Of a stretch of 13,102 nt of DNA, positions 1 to 7,181 are shown piece by piece. The DNA is from JAFALX01 sp050734185. Its GTDB lineage: Bacteria; Chloroflexota; Dormibacteria; Aeolococcales; Aeolococcaceae. The DNA is taken from positions 1-13,102 of the forward strand of contig JBOHUE010000065.1 of the NCBI GenBank assembly GCA_050734185.1. The letters are read 5' to 3'. Position 1 is the stretch's first letter. The number at the start of each line of letters is the position of its first letter. The notes below the pieces were generated by a model. It was not told the DNA's origin. It did no database searches and saw only the letters and a program-made list of their open reading frames with translations. Both the position numbers and the translations under genes were made by a program.

Positions 1-158
1 CCCTCAGCGCGGCCGAGGCCGAGCTCGCCGCGGACGCGGTGGCTCACGACCTCCCGCTCGCTCGTGATCGCTCCGCGGTTCACCGGGCGCTGACATCGCT
101 TCGTGCCGACCGCCTGATCCGGCCGGAGCGCGTGGCACCAGGCCAGGCCCGCCGCTGA
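1..158 (+). CDS. C-terminal fragment of an unidentified protein
   Basis: The frame is open from base 3 to a TGA at 156-158 and gives about 51 residues; the start lies outside the window. I do not recognise the family. The stretch DRSAVHRALTSLRADRLI resembles the recognition helix and following turn of a winged helix-turn-helix regulator (compare the Crp or MarR style of R-x-x-V-x-R-A-L-x-x-L). That is a weak visual resemblance over a short segment. The end is basic (GQARR). The next gene begins 15 bases downstream on the same strand, so the two may be co-transcribed, although a -10-like element overlaps the end of this gene. Confidence 0.4.
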   Translation, partial: LSAAEAELAADAVAHDLPLARDRSAVHRALTSLRADRLIRPERVAPGQARR

Positions 159-159
159 G

Positions 160-165
160 TACGAT
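160..165 (+). promoter_or_regulatory. Possible -10 element (TACGAT) for the formyltransferase gene
   Basis: TACGAT matches the actinobacterial TANNNT -10 pattern and ends 8 bases before the GTG at 174, so a transcript from it would be leaderless or nearly so. No convincing -35 is seen at the expected distance. No Shine-Dalgarno sequence precedes the GTG, which fits leaderless translation but does not prove it. Confidence 0.22.
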
Positions 166-173
166 CGAGTCTC

Positions 174-1175
174 GTGGCGGCCCTTTCCGAATACCTCGAG
201 CACGCGCGCCGCGAACTCTGGAGTCGCGAGCTCTTCACCTTCATCCCCGACCGTGACCTGCCCCCGCCGGCCGGCACGGTCGACGCGGGCACGGGTCCTC
301 GCATCGTTTTCGCCGGGTTTCCGTCCGACTACAGCCTCGCGTTCCTGCTCGCGCTGCTCGAGCTGGACGTGCGCGTGGCGGGCATCATCACGTCGCCCGG
401 CGCACATCCGGCCATTCTTGGCGACAACGCGCTGAGCCGCATCGCCGCCCACCTCGACGTCCCCCTGCTGCGTGCCTGGCGCATCAACGACGAGCACTCC
501 CGCATGACCCTCGCCGACATGCAACCGGAGCTCGTCGTCATGGCTAGCTTTGACCAGATCATCGGCGCCCGCGCCCTTGTCATCCCAGGGCACGGCTGGC
601 TCAACGTGCATCCGAGCCTGCTGCCGCAGTACCGCGGCCCCGAGCCCGTGTACTGGGCCATCGCCGACGGCGCCGCGCAGACCGGCATGACCATGCATCG
701 GGCGGTGCCCAAGGTGGACACGGGTCCGGTCATGGCCCAGGCGGCCGTCGTCATCGATCCCCGCGACAACGCGGGCACGTTGACCAGGCGCATCGTCACC
801 GCCGGCGTCCCGCTCCTCGGCGACGCAGTCCGCGCCATGCTCGCGGACCAACCCGGCACACCGCTGGACGTCGAACAGGGCTCCTATCGCCCGTCGGTCG
901 GGCACCGCGACCTGCGGAGCGCTCCGAGCGCAGCGGCGGCCGAGCGGATGGTCCGAGCCGGCTACCCCAACATGCTCGCCTGGGCGGACGTCGACGGCGT
1001 CCCCTGCTACGTCAGTGCCGCGCGGCGTGCAGGCGACGGCACCATATCGGGTCACCCCGTGGTTACCTTCCCCGACGGCGGCCTGGAGCTCACGGAAACC
1101 TCGCCGACGTGCGGTTGCCACCACAACGAGGCCGACTGCCCGCATCGCACCGTCGCCGGCATCGCAACGAGCTAG
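174..1175 (+). CDS. Formyltransferase of the methionyl-tRNA formyltransferase (Fmt/ArnA) family
   Basis: This protein (333 aa) should transfer a formyl group from N10-formyltetrahydrofolate to an amine in the cytosol. The fold starts near residue 43 (RIVFAGFPSDYSLAFLL), after about 42 extra N-terminal residues. The catalytic triad of the family is present: N144 and H146 in NVHPSLLPQYRG, and D182 in KVDTGPVM. Residues about 250-310 resemble a short Fmt C-terminal (OB-fold) domain (AERMVRAGYP...DGVP...FPDGGLEL). The extreme C-terminus carries a compact cluster, C313-x-C315-H316-H317-x4-C322-x-H324, which is not part of the usual family layout and could bind a metal. The GTG start is chosen because it is first in frame and sits just after a possible -10. 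No deformylase gene is adjacent. The substrate could be Met-tRNA, but the divergent ends make an amino sugar or another amine equally possible, so no gene symbol is given. Confidence 0.85.
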   Translation: MAALSEYLEHARRELWSRELFTFIPDRDLPPPAGTVDAGTGPRIVFAGFPSDYSLAFLLALLELDVRVAGIITSPGAHPAILGDNALSRIAAHLDVPLLRAWRINDEHSRMTLADMQPELVVMASFDQIIGARALVIPGHGWLNVHPSLLPQYRGPEPVYWAIADGAAQTGMTMHRAVPKVDTGPVMAQAAVVIDPRDNAGTLTRRIVTAGVPLLGDAVRAMLADQPGTPLDVEQGSYRPSVGHRDLRSAPSAAAAERMVRAGYPNMLAWADVDGVPCYVSAARRAGDGTISGHPVVTFPDGGLELTETSPTCGCHHNEADCPHRTVAGIATS

Positions 1176-1214
1176 CATCCGGCTAACGGCGCGACGCCTA
1201 CGTCAGCGATGTGG

Positions 1215-1242
1215 TTGCGCGGAAAGCACCGCAGGCTATGAT
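1215..1242 (+). promoter_or_regulatory. Candidate promoter of the receiver/GGDEF-like/Rieske genes
   Basis: TTGCGC (1215-1220) and TATGAT (1237-1242) are separated by 16 bases. The -10 differs from TATAAT at one position; the -35 keeps only TTG. Transcription would start near 1249, about 5 bases before the ATG at 1254. That fits a leaderless mRNA and the absence of a Shine-Dalgarno sequence there. It lies in the 78-base gap after the formyltransferase gene. Confidence 0.4.
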
Positions 1243-1253
1243 TGCGCCGATCG

Positions 1254-1703
1254 ATGAGCGGAGTCGAAGCGACCAGGATCCTCGTCGTCGAGGACGACAG
1301 GGCCGTTCGTAGCTTCCTTGCCAGGGCTCTCGAGAGCGGGGGGTACGAGCCGGTTCTGGCCCCGACCGGCGAGGAGGCCCTGACCGCCCTTCAGGAGGGC
1401 CCGCCCGTGGCGGTGGCCCTGGTCGACGGCGTCCTGCCGGACATGCACGGCATGCGTCTGGCCCGAAGGATCCTCGAGCTGCCGGGGGAGGACGCGCCGG
1501 CCATCTGCTTCGTCACGGGCGGCATCAGCGAATCGACGTCGCCCGTCGCGGGCCTCGCGGTGCTCAGCAAGCCGATGCGCCTGGGCCAGCTGCTCGCGAT
1601 GGTCGCGGAGCTGCTCACGTGGCGCGACGGTGCGCAGAGTCCACTGTCCGACCGGCTGCGGGAGCTGGAGAGGTTCGAGCATGCCTTCGCCGTCGGGCCG
1701 TGA
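1254..1703 (+). CDS. Stand-alone receiver-domain response regulator
   Basis: This cytosolic receiver protein (149 aa) would be phosphorylated by a histidine kinase not seen here. The receiver fold fills residues about 7-120. The acidic pocket is E13-D14-D15, the phospho-acceptor is D58 (LVDGVLPDMHG), the switch threonine is T88 (FVTGG) and the conserved lysine is K106 (LSKPM). The part between T88 and K106 looks slightly short for the family. There is no DNA-binding or enzymatic output domain, only a charged tail to residue 149. A TTG at 1242 would add four residues, but it overlaps the likely -10 element, so ATG 1254 is preferred. The next gene starts inside the last 23 bases, with its ribosome site inside this coding sequence. 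The downstream GGDEF-like protein is therefore the natural candidate for its output partner. Confidence 0.9.
   Translation: MSGVEATRILVVEDDRAVRSFLARALESGGYEPVLAPTGEEALTALQEGPPVAVALVDGVLPDMHGMRLARRILELPGEDAPAICFVTGGISESTSPVAGLAVLSKPMRLGQLLAMVAELLTWRDGAQSPLSDRLRELERFEHAFAVGP
1667..1673 (+). promoter_or_regulatory. Shine-Dalgarno sequence deciding the start at 1681
   Basis: GGAGAGG lies 7 bases before ATG 1681, which is ideal spacing, and sits within the end of the receiver gene. It favours ATG 1681 over the in-frame ATG at 1708, which has only weak purines in front of it. Confidence 0.6.
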
Positions 1704-2124
1704 ACGGATGATTTCGGGCTCGCAGCCCATCTCGCACCTGCCGTGGCAGGTGAGCCGCGAGGAGTTCGTCGCCGAGGCGCTCGACGTGGGTCCCGACGGC
1801 GCGTGCTGCACGTTTGTCATCGACGCCTCGATTCCGCAATCAGCACGCTCCGGATACGCTGCCCTGGTGATCGCCTACGCACGCGCGGAGGAGCCCGTGT
1901 ACATCTTCAGCGACGGCAGCGCCGCGCTCCTCATCCGGGACGGCGGCACGGAGTCCGGCAAAGTGGTCGCCAAGCGGATCTTCGATCAGATGCGGCGGCT
2001 CTCGCTCGAGGGCACGCTGCGCGCCGGGATCGCGCTGCTCGGCTCGGATCCGACCGCGGCGCTGGACGCGTCGCGAGCTGCGGCTGAGGGGGCCGAGGCG
2101 GGAACCATCGCCGTGGCGGGCTGA
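1681..2124 (+). CDS. Small degenerate GGDEF-like domain protein (tentative)
   Basis: This 147 aa protein is not firmly identified. Its pattern follows a GGDEF (diguanylate cyclase) domain by eye. HLPWQVSREEFVAEAL (19-34) resembles the D-x-LTGL-x-NR-x-xF opening. FVID (45-48) resembles the first metal-binding strand. VYIFSDGSAALLIRDG (73-88) sits where RxGGDEFxxLL belongs. LRAGIALL and the following Ala-rich helix resemble the SxGIA strand and the helix after it. The signature is SDGSA (77-81) instead of GGDEF, so cyclase activity is unlikely; a role as a binding or partner domain is more plausible. There is no signal peptide or membrane segment. The start overlaps the receiver gene by 23 bases and the stop shares one base with the next start (TGATG), so all three genes look translationally coupled. 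It could also be an unrelated alpha/beta protein. Confidence 0.7.
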   Translation: MPSPSGRERMISGSQPISHLPWQVSREEFVAEALDVGPDGACCTFVIDASIPQSARSGYAALVIAYARAEEPVYIFSDGSAALLIRDGGTESGKVVAKRIFDQMRRLSLEGTLRAGIALLGSDPTAALDASRAAAEGAEAGTIAVAG

Positions 2125-3026
2125 TGCCCGAAACCCCACTCGAACGATTCATCCGCCACCAGACCTGGCTGGAGCCAATCGGCGACTTCACCCAGAAGGC
2201 CACCGGCGCCACATTCAAGGCGCTCGGCCGGGCCGACCGGCCGGTGCGCAACCTCCTGCACGGCACGTGGCTGCTGCGGCACCCGCTGCACCCGGCGCTG
2301 ACCGACATCCCGATCGGCGCCTGGACGGTGGGCGTGATCGCCGACTACGCCGCGCACTTCACGCACGCGATCCCGGAGTCCGCCGGCGACCTCGCGTTGA
2401 TCGTCGGCCTCCTCGCCGCGCTCGCGGCGTTCCTCACCGGCATCGCCGACTACTTCGACATGTTCGGTCTCGAGCGGCGTATCGGCACTGCGCATGGCCT
2501 GACGATGAGCACGGTCATCCTCATCGAGGCGCTGTCGTTGTTCCTGCGCTGGTTCGGCGGCGGCGGGCTGCACCCGGTGGCAGTCGCTGTCTCCACGGTC
2601 GCGTGGGTCGTGCTCCTGGGCGGAGCCTGGATCGGCGGCCACGCTGTGTTCGCCATCGCGTACCCGGTCAATCGCAACGCGCTCATCGAGAGCGGCCCCG
2701 ACGACTGGACCGCCGCGTGTGCGATCGACGCCGTTCCCGCCGAGGGAATGACGATGGTGAACGTCGGCGGCATGCCCGTCCTGCTGGCCCGCGACCAGGG
2801 CGCGATCTGCGCGCTGTCCGACGTGTGCACACACGTGGGCGCGCCGCTGCACGAGGGCACGCTCGACAACGGCGTGATCACGTGCCCCTGGCACGCGTCG
2901 CAATTCCGGATGCGCGACGGGCACACCGTCCGCGGGCCGGCGACCATGGACCTGCCGCAACTGCTCGTCCGTGAGGCCGGCGGACAGGTCGAGGTCAAGC
3001 TCGCCCTGCCGCTGCACGACCCGTGA
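2124..3026 (+). CDS. DUF2231 membrane domain fused to a Rieske 2Fe-2S domain
   Basis: This is a membrane-bound redox protein of unknown substrate (300 aa). An N-terminal soluble stretch leads to a DUF2231-like region (about 46-182) with the typical HPLHP motif (53-57) and four hydrophobic segments near 61-80, 88-110, 125-143 and 152-180. The C-terminal Rieske ferredoxin domain (about 195-295) has the exact ligand pattern C235-x-H237-x16-C254-x2-H257, in CTHVGAPLHEG and CPWHASQF. Such proteins probably pass electrons at the membrane. The TGATG overlap with the preceding gene suggests reinitiation by the same ribosomes, linking it to the receiver/GGDEF-like pair. Its last 32 bases overlap the end of treZ on the opposite strand. 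No oxygenase partner is next to it. Domain calls are confident; function is not. Confidence 0.92.
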   Translation: MPETPLERFIRHQTWLEPIGDFTQKATGATFKALGRADRPVRNLLHGTWLLRHPLHPALTDIPIGAWTVGVIADYAAHFTHAIPESAGDLALIVGLLAALAAFLTGIADYFDMFGLERRIGTAHGLTMSTVILIEALSLFLRWFGGGGLHPVAVAVSTVAWVVLLGGAWIGGHAVFAIAYPVNRNALIESGPDDWTAACAIDAVPAEGMTMVNVGGMPVLLARDQGAICALSDVCTHVGAPLHEGTLDNGVITCPWHASQFRMRDGHTVRGPATMDLPQLLVREAGGQVEVKLALPLHDP

Positions 3027-4734
3027 GCCCGGCCCGCCAGACCGCGACCGACTCCGGCGGCAGCTCCGCGCCGGTGCTGTCGGACGACGACAGCAGGCGC
3101 TCACAGTCACGCGCCTCCTCCACCGCCGCGCGCTCGCTGCCGAGGTTGCACGCCACCACGAGCCCGGCGTTCGCGTAGACGACAAGGCCGGAGGCTGCAT
3201 CGCAGCGCGCATGCACCCTGGCCGCGTCCGCGGTGCACAGCTCCGGCGTCGCGCGGCGCAGCGCGATCAGCTCGCGGTACCAGCGCAACGTCGCTGCGTG
3301 CTCGGGGTCATCCAACTCGTCCCAGAGCAAGCGGCAGCGCCTGAAGGTCTGCGGATCCTCGGGATCAGGCACCAGTGCGGGATCCCAGCCGAACGCGGCG
3401 AACTCACGACGACGCCCCTGAGTCACCGAATGACGCAGTCCCGCATCCCCGAAGTCGGAGAAGAACAGAAACGGCGTCGACGCCGCCCACTCCTCCCCCA
3501 TGAACACGAGCGGGACGAAGGGCGCGAGCAGCGTCAGCGCCGACGCCATGCGAACGCGCTCCGGGCTCACCAACTGCGACAGGCGCTCGCCCGCACCGCG
3601 GTTGCCCACCTGGTCGTGGTTCTGCGCGTAGACCACGAAGCGCGATAGCGGGACGTCGCCGATCGGGCGGCCGAAGCCGCGCTGCCGGTAGCGTGAGTAC
3701 TGCCCCGTGTACACGAAGGCCTGCCGGAGCGCTGTGCACACGCAGCCGGTCGCCGGAAAGTCCTCGTAGTAACCGGCCGTCTCGCCGGTGAGCAGCGCGT
3801 GCAGCGCGTGGTGGAAGTCGTCGCTCCACTGTGCGGTGACGCCGTAGCCGCCGAGCGCCACCTCGCGCACCAGGCGCGGGTCGTTCAGGTCAGATTCGGC
3901 GACCACCCACAGCGGCCGGCCGAGCTCGCGAGACAGATCGCCCACTCGCGTGGCGATCGCCTCGAGGATGTTGACCGCCGACGTGTCGACGATCGCCTGC
4001 ACGGCGTCGAGGCGGAGGCCGTCGAAGTGGTAGTCGCGCAACCACATCAACGCGTTGTCGATGACGAACTCACGAACCTCGTCGCTGCCGGCGCCGTCGT
4101 AGTTGACGGCAGGGCCCCACGGCGTGGCGTAGACGGTCGTGAAGTACGGTCCGAACTCCGCCAGGTAGTTGCCCTCGGGCCCGAGGTGGTTGTACACGGC
4201 GTCCATGACCACAGCCAGGCCGCGGGCGTGACACGCGTCCACCAGCGTCTTGAGCCCATCGGGACTGCCGTACCCGTGAGCCGGCGCGTAGAGGTCGACG
4301 CCGTCGTATCCCCAGCCGCGCGCACCGGCGAACTCCGCCACCGGCATCAGCTCCACCGTGTTCACGCCGAGGGCCACGAGGTGGTCGAGCCGCTCGATGG
4401 CCGCGACAAACGTTCCCGACGGCGTGAACGTGCCCACGTGCAGCTCGTAGACGATCGCGTCGCGATGCTCGAATCCGCGCCACGCCGAATCCGTCCAGGC
4501 GAACGCGCCGTGGTCGACGACACGCGACGGGCCGTGCACGCCGCCGGGCTGCGACGCCGACCGCGGGTCGGGCAGCCGCTTGCCGCCGTCGAGCGCGAAC
4601 CCGTAGTCGTCGCCGGTGGCGGCCTCGAGCTCGGCGCTGAACCAGCCGCCGGCGCCGGCGGTCATCGGGTGGCGACCGTCGCCCAGCTCGACCTCGACCG
4701 CATGGGCGTGCGGCGCCCAGACTCGAAATCGCAC
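2995..4734 (-). CDS. treZ: Malto-oligosyltrehalose trehalohydrolase
   Basis: TreZ hydrolyses the alpha-1,4 bond next to the terminal trehalose of maltooligosyltrehalose, releasing free trehalose (cytosol, TreYZ pathway). The protein is 579 aa, normal for the family. An N-terminal CBM48-like beta domain (1-85, opening MRFRVWAPHAHAVEVEL) precedes the GH13 barrel. GH13 motifs are intact: DAVYNH (178-183), GLRLDAV with nucleophile D243, VVAES with acid E280, and QNHDQ with D374. YELHVGTFTPSGTF and GYDGVDLYAP are typical of TreZ. The start is a GTG; no Shine-Dalgarno is seen and it lies 20 bases after the treY stop, so translation may depend on treY. The C-terminus (GRAAAGRA) lies in the 32-base overlap with the convergent Rieske gene. 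It is the last gene of the malQ-treY-treZ operon. Confidence 0.97.
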   Translation of the reverse strand: MRFRVWAPHAHAVEVELGDGRHPMTAGAGGWFSAELEAATGDDYGFALDGGKRLPDPRSASQPGGVHGPSRVVDHGAFAWTDSAWRGFEHRDAIVYELHVGTFTPSGTFVAAIERLDHLVALGVNTVELMPVAEFAGARGWGYDGVDLYAPAHGYGSPDGLKTLVDACHARGLAVVMDAVYNHLGPEGNYLAEFGPYFTTVYATPWGPAVNYDGAGSDEVREFVIDNALMWLRDYHFDGLRLDAVQAIVDTSAVNILEAIATRVGDLSRELGRPLWVVAESDLNDPRLVREVALGGYGVTAQWSDDFHHALHALLTGETAGYYEDFPATGCVCTALRQAFVYTGQYSRYRQRGFGRPIGDVPLSRFVVYAQNHDQVGNRGAGERLSQLVSPERVRMASALTLLAPFVPLVFMGEEWAASTPFLFFSDFGDAGLRHSVTQGRRREFAAFGWDPALVPDPEDPQTFRRCRLLWDELDDPEHAATLRWYRELIALRRATPELCTADAARVHARCDAASGLVVYANAGLVVACNLGSERAAVEEARDCERLLSSSDSTGAELPPESVAVWRAGLTGRAAAGRA

Positions 4735-4754
4735 GCGTCAGTTTTGCGCGCCGC

Positions 4755-7181
4755 TCAGAGCACGCGCTCGAGCAGCGCCACCGGGAAGGTGCGCAGCAGC
4801 GTGGCCAGCGAGTTCACGCCAGCATTGACCCTTTCATCGGTGAGCACGTTGTGCCAGTCACCCACCGGGAGGGTGACGACGGTGTCGCCCCACCGCCCGT
4901 CCAGGGTGTATGCCTGTCGCACCGTCACCGCGATCACGCCGGGCCCGCTGCCCGGCGCGCTGCGCATGCTCGCCACCGCGTGCGCAGCCTTCTCGCCGGA
5001 GGCATCGAGCCAGCGATACCCTGAGCCAGGACCGAAGTTGGCGGGACGGCCGGCGCGGAGGCGCAGCGCCTGGCGCAGCACGTGCAGCTTGGGCAGCCCC
5101 GTGGCGCTGCGCACCAGCGAGGTGGCCGCGTCGCTCCTGTCGAGCTCTGCGAGGAGGGTGCGGCGTCGCGCGTAGTCGACCGCGCGGCGGTTGTCCGGGT
5201 CGACGAGGCTCAGGTCCCAGAGCTCCGAGCCCTGGTACACGTCGGCGACGCCGGGGACGATGCACTTGAGCACCGTCTGGGAGAGCGACGCCACCTGCCA
5301 CGCGGGCGTCATCGACCGCACGAAGGTGGCCACCGAGGCGACGAAATCGACGTCACCGAGCATCGCCACGACGAACGCGTCGAGATCGGCCTCGTACTCC
5401 GGGTCGACCTGGAGCCAGCTCGTCTCCTGCTTGGCCTCGCGCGCCGCCTTGCGCATGTACGCCGAGCAGCGCTCGACGCTGATCGGATGCGCGGCGATCA
5501 TCGTCTGGAAGAACAGGTACTCCGCCGTGCGCGACGGCGCCCGCCTCCCCTCGTGACGCTGTGCGATCTCGTGCCAGCGCCGCACCGCATCCGCCCACGC
5601 TCGCGGCATCTCCGAGAGCATGGCCACGCGCACGCGTGCGTCCTCGCCGCGCTTGGTGTCGTGCGTGGCCGTCGCGACCAGCGACCGTGGCGAATCCGCC
5701 GCGACGGCGCACGCCTGGTGGAACGCGGCGGTCGAGATGCCGAAGCACGACGGATCGCTGCCGACCTCGTTGAGCGCGACCAGCGGCACGTGACGGTAGA
5801 AGGCGGTGTCCTCCACACCCTTGGCGGTGACCGCGCTGCTCAGCTGCTGGAACCGCGCGCGCATGTCGAGTCGCGGAGCGCTCGGCTCGCCCTCGGCACG
5901 CAGCACGCGCAGAATCGCCGTCAGCGTGCCGGGCCGGCAGTGCGGCCGCGCCCGGCGCACCGCCGACTCGAGCGCGGCGCTGTCAGCGGCGCTCAGCGGC
6001 TCCCACTCGCGCCCGTACAGCCGGTACCGCGGCATCGCGGCGAGCAGCTGCACCAGCTCGGAGTGCGCATTGCTGATGCCGGCGGCGGCGGCGGACCGCG
6101 CCACACGGTCGAGCTCCGAGCTGAGCAGCGTCTGTAGCGCGACCAGGCGGCCGTCGCGCGCGTGCTCGGCGAAGGGGCGATCATCGCCCGTGAAGTCCGT
6201 GTACAGGCGCTGCAGCGGGTCGCGTCCCCGCGCGTCGAGGTGCAGCGCGGTCAGGCGCGCCATCACGTCGTAGCCGGTGGTGCCGTCGACCGGCCACGAC
6301 GGGGGCATCCGCTCCTCGTCGCCGAGGATCTTCTCGACAACGACCCAGGCGTCGCCCACCTCCGCCCGCAGCGTCGACGTATAGGCGCCGGGATCGTACA
6401 GGCCGTCGACGTGGTCGACCCGAACCCCGTCGACGACGCCCGATGCCACGAGCTGCAGCGCGCGGGCGTGCGTCGCGCGGTGCACCTCCTCGCGCTCGCT
6501 GCGCACCGCGGCCAGCGACGTGATGTCGAAGAAGCGGCGGTAGTTGATCCACGTGATCCCCCTGCGCCAGTGCTCGAGCACGTAGTGCTGGCGCGCCAGC
6601 AGCTCGCGGGACACTCCGGCGGTGAAGTTCGTGGCGCTGTCCGGAGCGAGCGGGAAGCGATGCTCGTAATACGCCAGCACCGGCTCGCGGACCGACAGGC
6701 CGGCGTCGGCGCCTGCCGCCACGATGTGCAGCTCGCCTCGCTGCAGCACGGTGTCGAGCGGGTCACCGAGCACGGGCAGCAGCACGCGACCCTCGAGCCC
6801 CGGCGTCTCCCAGTCGATGTCGAAGAACGACGCGTGCTCGCTGTCGCTGCCGCGGCGCAGCACGTCCCACCAGCGCGCGTTGTGCGGGTCGTCGACGTGC
6901 AGATGGTTGGGCACGATGTCGAGCAGCTGACCCAAGCCGTGCTGGCTCAGCGCCGCGTCAAGCCGGCGCAACCCGGGCTCGCCGCCCAGCTCGGCGCGCA
7001 CTCTCGCCGGGTCGACGACGTCATAGCCGTGGCGGCTGCCGAGCGCCGACTCCATGTACGGCGAGCAGTACAGGTGCGTGATCCCGAGCGCGGCCAGATA
7101 CGGCACGATCGCGGCCGCGTCGTCGAAATCGAGATCGGGCCCGAGCTGGATGCGATAGGTGGCGCGCGGTTCCACTCTCAC
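4755..7181 (-). CDS. treY: Malto-oligosyltrehalose synthase
   Basis: TreY rearranges the reducing-end alpha-1,4 linkage of a maltodextrin into alpha,alpha-1,1, making maltooligosyltrehalose for TreZ. The protein is 808 aa, in the family range. It opens with the TreY signature ATYRIQLGPDLDFDDAAAIV (7-26) and ITHLYCSPY. GH13 catalytic motifs are DIVPNH (88-93), GVRVDHVDGL with nucleophile D256, VVEKILG with acid E283 and ATHDTKR with D508. KGVEDTAFYR (454-463) is also characteristic. The GTG start shares four bases (GTGA) with the malQ stop, which implies translational coupling to malQ. A second GTG two codons downstream cannot be excluded. No frameshift or missing motif is seen. Confidence 0.97.
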   Translation of the reverse strand: MRVEPRATYRIQLGPDLDFDDAAAIVPYLAALGITHLYCSPYMESALGSRHGYDVVDPARVRAELGGEPGLRRLDAALSQHGLGQLLDIVPNHLHVDDPHNARWWDVLRRGSDSEHASFFDIDWETPGLEGRVLLPVLGDPLDTVLQRGELHIVAAGADAGLSVREPVLAYYEHRFPLAPDSATNFTAGVSRELLARQHYVLEHWRRGITWINYRRFFDITSLAAVRSEREEVHRATHARALQLVASGVVDGVRVDHVDGLYDPGAYTSTLRAEVGDAWVVVEKILGDEERMPPSWPVDGTTGYDVMARLTALHLDARGRDPLQRLYTDFTGDDRPFAEHARDGRLVALQTLLSSELDRVARSAAAAGISNAHSELVQLLAAMPRYRLYGREWEPLSAADSAALESAVRRARPHCRPGTLTAILRVLRAEGEPSAPRLDMRARFQQLSSAVTAKGVEDTAFYRHVPLVALNEVGSDPSCFGISTAAFHQACAVAADSPRSLVATATHDTKRGEDARVRVAMLSEMPRAWADAVRRWHEIAQRHEGRRAPSRTAEYLFFQTMIAAHPISVERCSAYMRKAAREAKQETSWLQVDPEYEADLDAFVVAMLGDVDFVASVATFVRSMTPAWQVASLSQTVLKCIVPGVADVYQGSELWDLSLVDPDNRRAVDYARRRTLLAELDRSDAATSLVRSATGLPKLHVLRQALRLRAGRPANFGPGSGYRWLDASGEKAAHAVASMRSAPGSGPGVIAVTVRQAYTLDGRWGDTVVTLPVGDWHNVLTDERVNAGVNSLATLLRTFPVALLERVL

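Noticed and set aside
1242..1253. TTG start for the receiver gene
   Set aside because: It overlaps the TATGAT -10-like element and adds only four non-conserved residues; ATG 1254 is more plausible.
1176..1253. Terminator or small RNA between the formyltransferase and receiver genes
   Set aside because: No stem followed by a T-run could be found; only the promoter-like elements are supported.
1236..1820. 194-residue minus-strand frame over the receiver gene
   Set aside because: The plus strand carries a full set of receiver motifs and a ribosome site for the next gene, so this is a shadow.
1986..3212. 408-residue open frame on the minus strand
   Set aside because: It runs antisense through the DUF2231-Rieske gene and into treZ; its Arg/Asp-rich composition shows no domain.
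3799..5175. 458-residue open frame on the plus strand
   Set aside because: Antisense to treZ and treY, both intact; low-complexity Arg/Val/Ala sequence.
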